From an uncultured Eubacteriales bacterium (lineage in GTDB: Bacteria > Bacillota > Clostridia > Oscillospirales > CAG-272), in NCBI GenBank assembly GCA_934446285.1, contig CAKSEI010000003.1, positions 1 to 41,102 on the forward strand: a DNA stretch of 41,102 nt, given 5' to 3'. The notes beneath the pieces were generated by a model. The model saw nothing but the letters and a program-made list of their open reading frames with translations, searched no databases and was not told where the DNA came from. Made by a program: the position numbers and the translations under genes. Every line of letters starts with the position of its first letter. Within the stretch, counting starts at the first letter, position 1. Shown here piece by piece: positions 6,424 to 14,552 of the stretch.

Positions 6424-7185
6424 ATGAACGTAAAGCTTATCACATACACCCCCGACGCGGAAAAGACGATAGCCGCGGCAGCCAAGCTATGCTACGCGAA
6501 AAGCGATGTCGACACGCTGCTCGACGGACTGACGCCCGAGAAAACCGAAAAGTTTCTTGATATGCTCGCAGGACTGGGACACGAAAGCCCTGTCGAGCAC
6601 GCGAGTTTTACCTTTGCAATAGAGGGTGTCTCACGCACTCTGCTCGCACAGATAACAAGGCACAGGATAGCATCATTCTCCGTTCAGAGCCAAAGATATG
6701 TTGATAAAAGCAACTTTTCGTATATTCTTCCGCCGGCAATCGCAGCCGTGCCGGAGGCACGCGAGGAATTTATTCGCGCCATGGAGGAGGATGCGGAGCA
6801 TTACGAAAGTTTGCGTGAGAAACTAATCGAAGGACACACCGCACGGCTGATATCCGAGGGTAAGGACGAGGCGGACGCACGCAAGGCTGCGGAAAAAATG
6901 GCAAACGAGGACGCGCGTTTCGTCCTGCCGGGTGCGTGCGACACGCGCATGATAGTAACGATGAACGCCCGTGCACTGCGGAACTTCTTCCGTCTGCGCT
7001 GCTGCAGCCGCGCGCAGTGGGAGATTCGCGAGCTTGCATGGGAGATGCTGCATCTTGTGCGCGGAGTATGTCCGAATCTCTTCGGGCTGTCAGGACCTGC
7101 CTGTCTTTCCGGTCCCTGCCCCGAGGGCAGGATGAGCTGCGGCAATGCTGCCGAGGTAAAAAAGCGCTCACGGGAGCTTGTCTGA
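6424..7185 (+). CDS. thyX: Flavin-dependent thymidylate synthase ThyX
   Basis: A 253-residue FAD-dependent enzyme that methylates dUMP to dTMP using methylenetetrahydrofolate and NADPH. The diagnostic ThyX motif is intact as RHRIASFSVQSQRY (fits RHR-x7-S). Other family blocks are HESPVEHASFTF and, at the C terminus, a cysteine-containing GPAC. ThyX replaces the folate-consuming ThyA in many anaerobes. AAGGAG lies seven bases before the ATG. It is the last gene of the plus-strand left block; the repeat region 7190-7980 follows and the next gene, recX, is convergent. Confidence 0.95.
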   Translation: MNVKLITYTPDAEKTIAAAAKLCYAKSDVDTLLDGLTPEKTEKFLDMLAGLGHESPVEHASFTFAIEGVSRTLLAQITRHRIASFSVQSQRYVDKSNFSYILPPAIAAVPEAREEFIRAMEEDAEHYESLREKLIEGHTARLISEGKDEADARKAAEKMANEDARFVLPGACDTRMIVTMNARALRNFFRLRCCSRAQWEIRELAWEMLHLVRGVCPNLFGLSGPACLSGPCPEGRMSCGNAAEVKKRSRELV

Positions 7186-7189
7186 ACGA

Positions 7190-7980
7190 AAAACGGCAGC
7201 TTTCTCGAAAAGCTGCGCGAGCTTTCCCGAAAAAGCTCGGCAAAAACTTCAAATAAGAGATCAAGCGAATGCGTTCCCTATATTAAAGCTTTTTGCGAGG
7301 CTTTTCCCGAAAAACGGAAATATTTGTTCGTAAACAAAATCAAGGAGAAACCCTCTGCGCGAGGGTTTCTCCTCTTTTACGCCTGCGGCGTAAAATTCAC
7401 GAGCTTTTTATAAAAAGCTCGGCAAAAACTTCAACAAATGGGATATTCTAAAGCTTTTCACTTGCTGAAAAATCATGCGTCTGCAAAAGCTTTTGTGTCG
7501 CTTTTCGAGGGGAAAGCGACCGGCGGCGATTAAAGGCTTCGCCTTTAAAAACTGCGAGCCTTTAAAAAGGCTCGACCCAAACTTTTAATAAAGGGACAGC
7601 GTTATGCAAAGAACCTTTGATAGCGGAATAAGCTAAAACGCCCCTATACTAAAGCTTTTACGCAGCTTTCCCGAAAAGCAGCAATATTTGTTCGTATATA
7701 ACACAGGAGAAACCCCCGGCGAGGGTTTCTCCTCTTTCGCGCGCAGCGCGAAATTCACCTCTTCCTGCGCTTTATGAAGCACAGGGTGTTTCGCTGCTGC
7801 GGCAGCGATTAAAGGCGCTGCCTTTAAAAACCGCGAGCCTTTAAAAAGGCTCGACCCAAACTTTTAATAAAGGGACAACGTTATGCAAAGAACCTTTGAT
7901 AGCGGAATAAGCTAAAACGCCCCTATACAAAAGCTTTTGCCAAGCTTTTCTCGAAAAGCTTGCGAAAAGCTTGCGAAAAA
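7190..7980. repeat. Cluster of interspersed hairpin repeats between convergent thyX and recX
   Basis: This 800-base gap has no gene. It is a mosaic of repeat modules. Module R1 occurs at about 7311-7432 and 7678-7760, each with a strong hairpin (GGAGAAACCCTC paired with GAGGGTTTCTCC at 7344-7372; shorter version at 7706-7732). Module R2 is a direct repeat of about 123 bp (7526-7649 and 7805-7927), differing at only a few bases and containing the hairpin GAGCCTTTAAAAAGGCTC. Short AAGCTTTT-rich hairpins fill the remainder. Other copies are near 24.9, 32.9 and 39.9 kb. The stem-loops could end transcription from both flanking genes. Confidence 0.85.
7924..7964 (+). repeat. Exact 41-bp repeat, copy 1
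   Basis: A 41-bp sequence starting TATACAAAAGCTTTTGCC and ending AAAAGCTTGCG, itself hairpin-forming. The identical sequence recurs at 22152-22192 (same orientation) and 21567-21607 (inverted). Confidence 0.9.
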
Positions 7981-7991
7981 GCTCGCGTTCC

Positions 7992-8492
7992 CTATGCAAG
8001 ATACTCCCGCAATGCCTCGCGGATAGTGTCGGTGTCAAAGCCCGCTCTCATAAGCGATGCAGTCAGCTTGCGTAATGCCTCGCGGTCCGGTCTGCGCCTG
8101 CCGTCCGCTCCGTCATCGCCGTCGTCTGCGGCAAAAAGCTTGCCGCCGCGGCATTTTGCTCTTATCTGCTTTAGGCACGCGGCGGAGAAATCTACATCCG
8201 CGCACGCCTCGTCAAAGAATCTGTTAAGTATCTCGTCGGAAAAACCCTTTGCACGTGCCGCGGCGTATACTCGCCTGCGTCCGTAGGTCTTGCCCTGAAG
8301 AGCGACAAAACGGCGCAGGTACTCCTCCTCGTCGAGATATCCCTTTTTCTTTAAATATGCAACGGCGGCGGAGATATCCTCCTCCGCCGCGCCTTTTTCA
8401 CGCAGCTTGCGTACAAGCTGCTTTTCGGTATTCGGTGAGTATGCGAGAATGTTAAGCGCGCGCTCGACCGTTTTGCCGTATTTATCCGTCAT
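7992..8492 (-). CDS. recX: Regulatory protein RecX
   Basis: A 166-residue RecX-family protein that binds RecA filaments and limits their growth and ATPase. The family pattern of helical repeats is visible: ALNILAYSPNTEKQLVRKL, then DISAAVAYLKKKGYLDEEEY, then GRRRVYAAARAKGFSDE. A short acidic low-complexity stretch (DDGDDGAD) interrupts the third repeat. It starts 8 bases after the recA stop codon, so recA-recX are co-transcribed, the normal arrangement for this inhibitor. It is the last gene of the minus-strand dnaA-to-recX run. Confidence 0.88.
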   Translation of the reverse strand: MTDKYGKTVERALNILAYSPNTEKQLVRKLREKGAAEEDISAAVAYLKKKGYLDEEEYLRRFVALQGKTYGRRRVYAAARAKGFSDEILNRFFDEACADVDFSAACLKQIRAKCRGGKLFAADDGDDGADGRRRPDREALRKLTASLMRAGFDTDTIREALREYLA

Positions 8493-8500
8493 TTTTTGTG

Positions 8501-9622
8501 TCAGCCGAGGTCAAGCACGGACAGGTCGAAGTCGTCCGCGTCCTCCGCCTCACTCTCGGCGATTGCACCCGCGTCCATCGACATATCAATCTCGCCGCTG
8601 TGCGCGCGTATCTTGTCCTCAATCTCGCGGCACTTGTCGGGGTTTTCGTCGAGCCACTTCTTGGCGTTCTCTCTGCCCTGCCCTATTCTCTCGCCGTTAT
8701 ACGAGAACCAGGCTCCGCTCTTCTCAATAAGGTCAAGTTCAACTCCGAGGTCGAGGATTTCTCCCGTCTTTGATATTCCCTTACCGAAGAGCATATCGAA
8801 TTCCGCAGTTTTGAAGGGCGGTGCAACCTTATTCTTTACGACCTTGCACTTGGTACGGCTGCCGTACTGCTCCGTGCCGTTCTTGAGCGCTTCGCCCTTG
8901 CGTACCTCAATACGCACGGATGAATAAAATTTAAGCGCTCTTCCGCCCGGAGTCACCTCGGGATTTCCGTACATAACACCGACCTTTTCACGCAGCTGGT
9001 TTATGAAAATGAATATACAGTTGCTCTTCTCGATAATTCCCGAGAATTTTCTCATCGCCTGGCTCATGAGACGCGCCTGAAGACCGACATGGGTGTCTCC
9101 TATGTCTCCGTCAATCTCCTGCTGCGGTACGAGAGCCGCAACCGAGTCGACTACAACAATGTCGATAGCTCCCGAGCGGACAAGATATTCCGCAACGGAC
9201 AGTGCCTGCTCTCCCGAGTCGGGCTGAGAGACGAGCAGCTCATCTATGTCGACCCCGAGCTTCTTCGCGTACACGGGGTCAAGAGCGTGCTCCGCGTCGA
9301 TGAAAGCGGCGTTGCCGCCCGCCTTCTGCGCTTGTGCTATGCAATGCAGCGCGAGAGTAGTTTTACCCGAGGATTCCGGACCGTATATCTCAATGATACG
9401 TCCGCGCGGCAGTCCACCGACACCGAGTGCAAGGTCGAGGTTAAGCGAGCCTGTCGATATGGCGCTTACCTCCATATGCGTGTTCTCTCCGAGCTTCATT
9501 ATAGCGCCCTTGCCGAAATCCTTTTGTATTTTGGAAATGGCGACGTCAAGCGCCTTTTGCTTTTCTTCTCCGTTTGCGGGCAGCTCGCTCTTGTCGCCCG
9601 CGGGTTTCTTTGCCTTTGCCAT
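8501..9622 (-). CDS. recA: Recombinase RecA
   Basis: A 373-residue RecA that forms ATP-dependent filaments on single-stranded DNA for strand exchange and SOS signalling. Walker A is GPESSGKTT, Walker B is DIVVVDSVAAL, and the DNA-binding loops are intact (FINQLREKVGVMYGNPEVTPGG). The C-terminal tail is acidic (ESEAEDADDFD), as in many bacterial RecAs. It begins 21 bases after the gyrA stop with no room for its own regulated promoter, so it is apparently read through from gyrA. That is unusual, because recA normally has its own LexA-controlled promoter. See the palindrome at 12296-12320. Confidence 0.97.
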   Translation of the reverse strand: MAKAKKPAGDKSELPANGEEKQKALDVAISKIQKDFGKGAIMKLGENTHMEVSAISTGSLNLDLALGVGGLPRGRIIEIYGPESSGKTTLALHCIAQAQKAGGNAAFIDAEHALDPVYAKKLGVDIDELLVSQPDSGEQALSVAEYLVRSGAIDIVVVDSVAALVPQQEIDGDIGDTHVGLQARLMSQAMRKFSGIIEKSNCIFIFINQLREKVGVMYGNPEVTPGGRALKFYSSVRIEVRKGEALKNGTEQYGSRTKCKVVKNKVAPPFKTAEFDMLFGKGISKTGEILDLGVELDLIEKSGAWFSYNGERIGQGRENAKKWLDENPDKCREIEDKIRAHSGEIDMSMDAGAIAESEAEDADDFDLSVLDLG

Positions 9623-9643
9623 GTTATCCTCCCGAAAGGTTTA

Positions 9644-12160
9644 TTACTCCTGTGTATCCGAGGTCTGCCCGTCCGTTTCGGTCTGCGCCTCTTCCGCTTG
9701 TCTATCCTGTCCGTCGTCGTGTGCGGAGCAGGAGAAATTGACTATCTTATTGCCGTCGCGCAGACGCATTATTATAACTCCGCCCGCGTCCTTGCCGTAA
9801 ATATTTATGCCCGAGGCGGGAGTACGGATTATCACACCCGCCCCCGTTACTATCATAAGGTCCTCATCCTCACCGACGGCGGCAATGCCGACGAGAGGTC
9901 CTGTCTTTTCGGTTATGCGCTGGCAGTGTACGCCGAGTCCTCCTCTGCCCTTTGTCGTAAAGGCATCAAACTCCGTGCGCTTGCCGTAGCCGTTCTCGGT
10001 GAGGGTGACAAGGGTCTTGCCCTCCTCTACTATCGCCGCTCCCACGACATAGTCGTCGCCGCGCAGCCTTATACCGCGCACGCCGCGTGATACGCGTCCC
10101 GAGACTCTGATATCCTCCTCGCGGAATCTGTTTGCACTTCCCGCGCGCGTTGCTATCATGACGTCCCTCTTGCCGTCGGTATTGAATACAAAGGCAAGCT
10201 CATCGCCCTCATCGAGGTTAATAGCTATCTTACCGCCCTTGCGCTGATATTCGTATTCGCTTAAGGGAGTGCGCTTGATTACTCCCGCACGGGTTATCAT
10301 GGTAAGGTATCTGTCGGCGGCAAAATCGCTTACCGCAATTGACGCCGTAACCCTCTCCCCGCTCTCAAGCTCAAGCAGGTTGACGATATTAGTTCCCTTG
10401 CTCGCGCGGCTGCCCTCGGGGACGGTATATGCCTTGCGCACATACACCTTACCGAAATTGGTAAAGAGCATTACGGGGTCGTGGCTGCATACGACCTGTA
10501 CGGAGACTATGTAGTCCTCCTCCTTGGTCTTTGCGCCCTTTATACCGACGCCGCCCCTGTTCTGCGCCGTGTAGGTGTCAAGCGGCTGACGCTTTATGTA
10601 GCCATGAGCGGACATGGTGATAACGCAGGTATGTCTCTCAATCAAATCCTCAAGGTCGATATCGTCCTCGCTCTCGACTATCTCCGTGCGTCTCTCGTCT
10701 CCGAAACGGTCGCGGATAGCGGTCATCTCGGTGCGGATTATCTCCTTTACCCTCCACTCGTTTGCGAGAATGTCGCGGTAGTCTGCAATCTTCGCCTGAA
10801 GAGCCGTAAGCTCGTCCTGAACCTTCTGTATCTCAAGTCCCGACAGCTTGCCGAGCGTCATGTCGACTATCGCCTGAGCCTGCTCCTCGGATAACGGGAA
10901 AGCAGCTCTTAAGTTTTCCTTTGCCTCCGGAATAGACTTTGACGCGCGGATAATGCGTATGACCTCCTCGATATTCGCTATCGCTATAAGATATCCCTCG
11001 AGGATGTGGGCACGCTTCTCCGCCTTTGCAAGGTCGAATTTCGTGCGGTTTATTATAACGCTCTCCTGATGCGCGAGGTACTCACGCAGTATATCGCGCA
11101 GTCCGAGCGTACGCGGCTCGCCGTTCACGAGAGCGACCATATTCATGCCGCAGGTGTCCTGAAGCTGAGTGTATTTATAAAGCTGATTTAAAAGAATATT
11201 CGGGTCGACATCTCGGCGGTAGTTTATGACTATCTTCATACCTCTGCGGTCGGAGGCATCGTGCATTGCGGTAATTCCGTCGACCTTTTTCTCTTTTACG
11301 AGATTTGCGATGCTCTCGACGAGCACGCTCTTGTTTACCTGATAGGGTATCTCAACTACGTGTATCTCATGTCTGTCCTCATGGATAACGCATTTTGCGC
11401 GCACATAGACCTTGCCTCTGCCCGTCTCATATGCGCTGCGTATGCCCGCCGTGCCGTAGATAGAGCCGTATGTCGGAAAGTCCGGACCGGGGATATAATG
11501 CATAAGCTCGTCCACCGTCGCGTCGGGATGGTCCATAAAATAAAGAGTACCGTCTATAACCTCACGCAGGTTGTGCGTCGGGATATTCGTAGCCATACCG
11601 ACGGCGATACCGACGCTGCCGTTTACAAGCAGGTTGGGAAAACGGGAGGGCAGCACCCTCGGCTCGTTTCTCGAATAGTCGAAGTTCGGGGTAAAGGGTA
11701 CGACATCCTTATCGATATCGGCGAGCATCTCGTCGGCGAGCCGCGCCATGCGCGCCTCGGTATAACGGTATGCAGCCGCCTTATCTCCGTCGATATTACC
11801 GAAGTTTCCGTGTCCCTCTATGAGCGGATAGCGCATAGAGAAATCCTGAGCGAGTCGTACCATGGCATCGTAGACCGAGCTGTCACCGTGCGGATGGTAT
11901 CTGCCGAGCACGTTACCGACGGTCGTCGCCGATTTGCGGAACGCGTTTGAATGGGTGAGGTTGTCCTCATACATAGAGTATAGTATGCGCCTGTGCACAG
12001 GCTTCAAGCCGTCGCGCACGTCCGGCAGCGCTCTGTCCGTGAGCACCGACATGGCATAGGCGAGAAATGCCGACTGAATCTCACCCTCAATATGCTTCTC
12101 ATCTATTTTCTGATTTTGCAGATCCTCTAATATCTGCTCAAAGTCTTTATCTTTTTTCAT
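9644..12160 (-). CDS. gyrA: DNA gyrase subunit A
   Basis: An 838-residue GyrA, the cleavage-reunion subunit of gyrase. The N-terminal breakage domain has GRYHPHGDSSVYDAMVR and the active-site tyrosine in AAYRYTEARM. The C-terminal beta-pinwheel carries a GyrA-box-like QNRGGVGIKG, which argues for gyrase over topoisomerase IV ParC. At the quinolone-resistance positions it has Ser and Asp (SSVYD), the usual sensitive residues. The ATG at 12160 is chosen over an upstream in-frame start at 12214 because GGAAGGAAA precedes it and alignment with the family starts there. A 168-base leader separates it from gyrB. recA and recX follow in the same operon. Confidence 0.96.
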   Translation of the reverse strand: MKKDKDFEQILEDLQNQKIDEKHIEGEIQSAFLAYAMSVLTDRALPDVRDGLKPVHRRILYSMYEDNLTHSNAFRKSATTVGNVLGRYHPHGDSSVYDAMVRLAQDFSMRYPLIEGHGNFGNIDGDKAAAYRYTEARMARLADEMLADIDKDVVPFTPNFDYSRNEPRVLPSRFPNLLVNGSVGIAVGMATNIPTHNLREVIDGTLYFMDHPDATVDELMHYIPGPDFPTYGSIYGTAGIRSAYETGRGKVYVRAKCVIHEDRHEIHVVEIPYQVNKSVLVESIANLVKEKKVDGITAMHDASDRRGMKIVINYRRDVDPNILLNQLYKYTQLQDTCGMNMVALVNGEPRTLGLRDILREYLAHQESVIINRTKFDLAKAEKRAHILEGYLIAIANIEEVIRIIRASKSIPEAKENLRAAFPLSEEQAQAIVDMTLGKLSGLEIQKVQDELTALQAKIADYRDILANEWRVKEIIRTEMTAIRDRFGDERRTEIVESEDDIDLEDLIERHTCVITMSAHGYIKRQPLDTYTAQNRGGVGIKGAKTKEEDYIVSVQVVCSHDPVMLFTNFGKVYVRKAYTVPEGSRASKGTNIVNLLELESGERVTASIAVSDFAADRYLTMITRAGVIKRTPLSEYEYQRKGGKIAINLDEGDELAFVFNTDGKRDVMIATRAGSANRFREEDIRVSGRVSRGVRGIRLRGDDYVVGAAIVEEGKTLVTLTENGYGKRTEFDAFTTKGRGGLGVHCQRITEKTGPLVGIAAVGEDEDLMIVTGAGVIIRTPASGINIYGKDAGGVIIMRLRDGNKIVNFSCSAHDDGQDRQAEEAQTETDGQTSDTQE

Positions 12161-12249
12161 ATGTTTCCTTCCGTGCGAAAGCTTTTTGCAAAAATGTCGG
12201 ACGCGACTTTTCAACCGCGAGGGGTAAAATTTTACTCCGCGAAAAATCC

Positions 12250-12279
12250 TTTATACATCACGCCGCGTGCCGATGTCCG
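12250..12279 (-). promoter_or_regulatory. Candidate promoter of gyrA-recA-recX
   Basis: On the minus strand CGGACA (12274-12279) and TATAAA (12250-12255) are 18 bases apart. The match is moderate. It lies downstream of the palindrome 12296-12320 and about 90 bases before the gyrA start. Confidence 0.45.
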
Positions 12280-12295
12280 AAAGAGTTTTGAACGC

Positions 12296-12320
12296 AGTTT
12301 TGAACATAATGTTCAAAACT
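12296..12320. promoter_or_regulatory. SOS-box-like palindrome upstream of gyrA-recA-recX
   Basis: AGTTTTGAACAT and ATGTTCAAAACT form a perfect 12-bp inverted repeat around one central base. A third half-site, AGTTTTGAAC, lies just left of it at about 12284-12293. The core is GAAC-N5-GTTC, one base wider than the Gram-positive LexA (DinR) site GAAC-N4-GTTC. It may be an operator for the gyrA-recA operon or a weak transcription-pausing hairpin after gyrB; there is no T-run. Confidence 0.5.
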
Positions 12321-12328
12321 TTGCTCCT

Positions 12329-14299
12329 TTAAACATCTATATTTTCGGCGTATTTTGCGTTGTCCTCTATATATTTTTTTCGCGGCTCTACCTTGTCTCC
12401 CATGAGCAGCGAGAATATGTCGTTGCACATTGCGCCGTCCTCAACGGTAAGGCGCACGAGAGTGCGGTGCGCGGGGTCCATCGTCGTCTCCCACAGCTGG
12501 TCGGGGTCCATCTCACCGAGACCTTTATATCTCTCGGCTTTCGCGTTTCCTCCGAGCTCCTCTACTATCATGTCGCGCTCCTCGTCCGAGAAGGCGTATC
12601 TCTCCGTCTTGCCCTTTATAACCTTATAGAGCGGCGGCTGAGCGGCATATATATGCCCCTCCTCAAGCAGCGGACGCATATGTCTGAAGAAGAACGTGAG
12701 CAGCAGTATACGTATGTGCGAACCGTCGACATCGGCATCTGCCATAATGATTATCTTGCCGTAGCGCAGCCTGTCCATGTTGAATTCGCTGCCGATACCG
12801 CATCCGAGAGCCTGGATTATCGGCATGAGCGAGAGGTTTCCGTAAACCTTGTCGGGAGAGACCTTCTCAACATTAAGCACCTTGCCTCTCAGAGGAAGAA
12901 TAGCCTGAAATTCGCTTCGTCTGCCGCCTTTCGCCGAGCCTCCTGCGGAGTCTCCCTCCACAAGGTAAAGCTCGGTAAGCTCGGTATCCTTGCTCGTACA
13001 GTCGGACAGCTTGCCCGGCAGAGTCATGCCGTCGAGCGCCGTCTTGCGCCTCGTCGACTCCCTCGCCCTCTTCGCCGCCTCTCTTGCCCGGGAGGCGAGA
13101 GTTGCTTTCTCAATTATTATCCTGCCTACGTCGGGGTTCTCTTCTAAGAATTCCCCGAGTTTTTCCTTGACAAGCTCGTTTACAAACTCTCTTATGTATG
13201 AGTTGCCGAGCTTCGCCTTTGTCTGACCCTCGAACTGCGCCTCGGGCAATTTCACGGATATTACCGCTACAATTCCCTCTCGTACATCGTCTGCACGCAG
13301 GGTTTCTTTTTCCTTCAGGAGCTTTTTTTCCTGCCCGTAGCGATTGAGAGTGGTGACAAGCGCGTTTCTGAATCCGTCCTCGTGCATACCGCCCTCGACG
13401 GTGTGTATATTGTTGGCAAATGATATTATATTGCTCTTATAACCGTCGTTGTAGAGCAAGGCAATCTCCGCGGTGCAGTTGTTTGACTCTCTTCTGCCCT
13501 TTATGTAAATAACATCGTGCAGTGCGTGAACGTCGTTTTCCTTTGCCGGCTTTTCCTCGTCGTCCTCGCTGTACTCCTCCTCCTTGAGAGTGCCGTTGAG
13601 CCATTCGACAAAGCTCTTTATGCCTCCCTCGTAGCAGAGGTCGTTTTCCCTTATTTTTTCGTTTCTCTCATCACGCAGGACTATGCGCACTCCCGCATTG
13701 AGAAAAGCCTGCTCCCGCAGTCTCGTTAAGAGCGTGTCGTAGTTAAAGACCACCGTATCGAATATTTCCGCATCGGGATAAAAGCGCACATAAAGTCCGT
13801 GCTCATCGCTCGGACCCAGATCCTTATATTCGCTCGCCTTGTTTCCTCTCTCAAAGCGCTGGGTAAAGGCCCTGCCCGCGTTGTAGTCGATATATTCAAA
13901 CCACTCGGAGAGGGCATTGACGACAGACGAACCGACGCCGTGGAGTCCTCCCGATATCTCATATCCTCCTCCTCCGAATTTTCCTCCCGCGTGCAGCACG
14001 GTAAAGACGACCTCGGGGGTGGGTCTTTTCTCCGTATGATGTATAGCGGAGGGGATTCCGCGTCCGTTGTCACGCACCGAGCAGCTGCCGTCCGGATGAA
14101 GAGTTACCGTTATTTTATCGCAGTAGCCCGCGAGCGCCTCGTCTATTGAGTTGTCCACTATCTCGTATACAAGGTGATGGAGTCCTCTCTCCGAGGTCGA
14201 GCCTATGTACATTCCCGGGCGCTTGCGCACAGCCTCGAGACCCTCTAAAACCTGTATCTGACTTTCGTCATATTCGTTTTTTTCTATATTATCAGCCAT
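12329..14299 (-). CDS. gyrB: DNA gyrase subunit B
   Basis: A 656-residue GyrB, the ATPase subunit. In order it shows the GHKL ATP-binding domain (RPGMYIGSTSERGLHHLVYE, DNGRGIPS), the transducer, and the TOPRIM region with EGDSAGGSAKGGR, PLRGKVLNVEK and DADVDGSHIR. The C terminus has the usual YKGLGEMDPDQLW. Length is normal for a Gram-positive GyrB. Its ATG overlaps the end of remB by 8 bases, so translation is probably coupled to remB. It is followed by a 168-base spacer and gyrA. Confidence 0.97.
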   Translation of the reverse strand: MADNIEKNEYDESQIQVLEGLEAVRKRPGMYIGSTSERGLHHLVYEIVDNSIDEALAGYCDKITVTLHPDGSCSVRDNGRGIPSAIHHTEKRPTPEVVFTVLHAGGKFGGGGYEISGGLHGVGSSVVNALSEWFEYIDYNAGRAFTQRFERGNKASEYKDLGPSDEHGLYVRFYPDAEIFDTVVFNYDTLLTRLREQAFLNAGVRIVLRDERNEKIRENDLCYEGGIKSFVEWLNGTLKEEEYSEDDEEKPAKENDVHALHDVIYIKGRRESNNCTAEIALLYNDGYKSNIISFANNIHTVEGGMHEDGFRNALVTTLNRYGQEKKLLKEKETLRADDVREGIVAVISVKLPEAQFEGQTKAKLGNSYIREFVNELVKEKLGEFLEENPDVGRIIIEKATLASRAREAAKRARESTRRKTALDGMTLPGKLSDCTSKDTELTELYLVEGDSAGGSAKGGRRSEFQAILPLRGKVLNVEKVSPDKVYGNLSLMPIIQALGCGIGSEFNMDRLRYGKIIIMADADVDGSHIRILLLTFFFRHMRPLLEEGHIYAAQPPLYKVIKGKTERYAFSDEERDMIVEELGGNAKAERYKGLGEMDPDQLWETTMDPAHRTLVRLTVEDGAMCNDIFSLLMGDKVEPRKKYIEDNAKYAENIDV

Positions 14300-14552
14300 T
14301 GTTTTTCCTTTCGCTGCGTGCGGCTCGAGAGCCTATAGTTTTAGCATTCAGGTCGCACATTATAACAGTATTGTTCTCACTCAAAATAAACGAACGCGGA
14401 ATATCTTCCGCATACCATTTTATCTTGCCCTCCTTCTGCCTCTTCTGCAGAAAAAGCTTTGACGTGCGCGCGACGGTCGCGCTGTCCATGTCGAATATTC
14501 CTATTACGGTTCTTCCGTTCGCCGTCTTTCCGCCGCCCGTATTTATATACAA
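14292..14552 (-). CDS. remB: RemB/YaaB-family (DUF370) protein, TTG start
   Basis: An 86-residue protein of the DUF370/RemB family, in the place between recF and gyrB where Bacillus has yaaB (remB). RemB is a small DNA-binding biofilm-matrix regulator paralogous to RemA. I start it at the TTG at 14552, giving MYINTGGGKTANGRTVIGIF, which matches the family N terminus; GGGAGG lies nine bases upstream. The frame is open further upstream, but that stretch is inside recF and out of family register. It overlaps the recF stop by 10 bases and the gyrB start by 8. It is longer than a minimal RemB owing to a C-terminal extension after NTVIMCDLNAKTI. Confidence 0.78.
   Translation of the reverse strand: MYINTGGGKTANGRTVIGIFDMDSATVARTSKLFLQKRQKEGKIKWYAEDIPRSFILSENNTVIMCDLNAKTIGSRAARSERKNNG

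Noticed and set aside
7190..7980. CRISPR array in the repeat-rich gap
   Set aside because: The repeats are long, irregularly spaced hairpin modules without uniform short repeats and unique spacers, and no cas genes are present.
9089..10090. 333-codon plus-strand open frame opposite recA and gyrA
   Set aside because: It is the antisense shadow of two clearly conserved genes and has no ribosome site or family-like motif; long antisense frames are common in this G+C-rich third-position codon use.
12161..13147. 328-codon plus-strand open frame opposite gyrB
   Set aside because: Antisense to the conserved TOPRIM region of gyrB, with no recognisable protein features.
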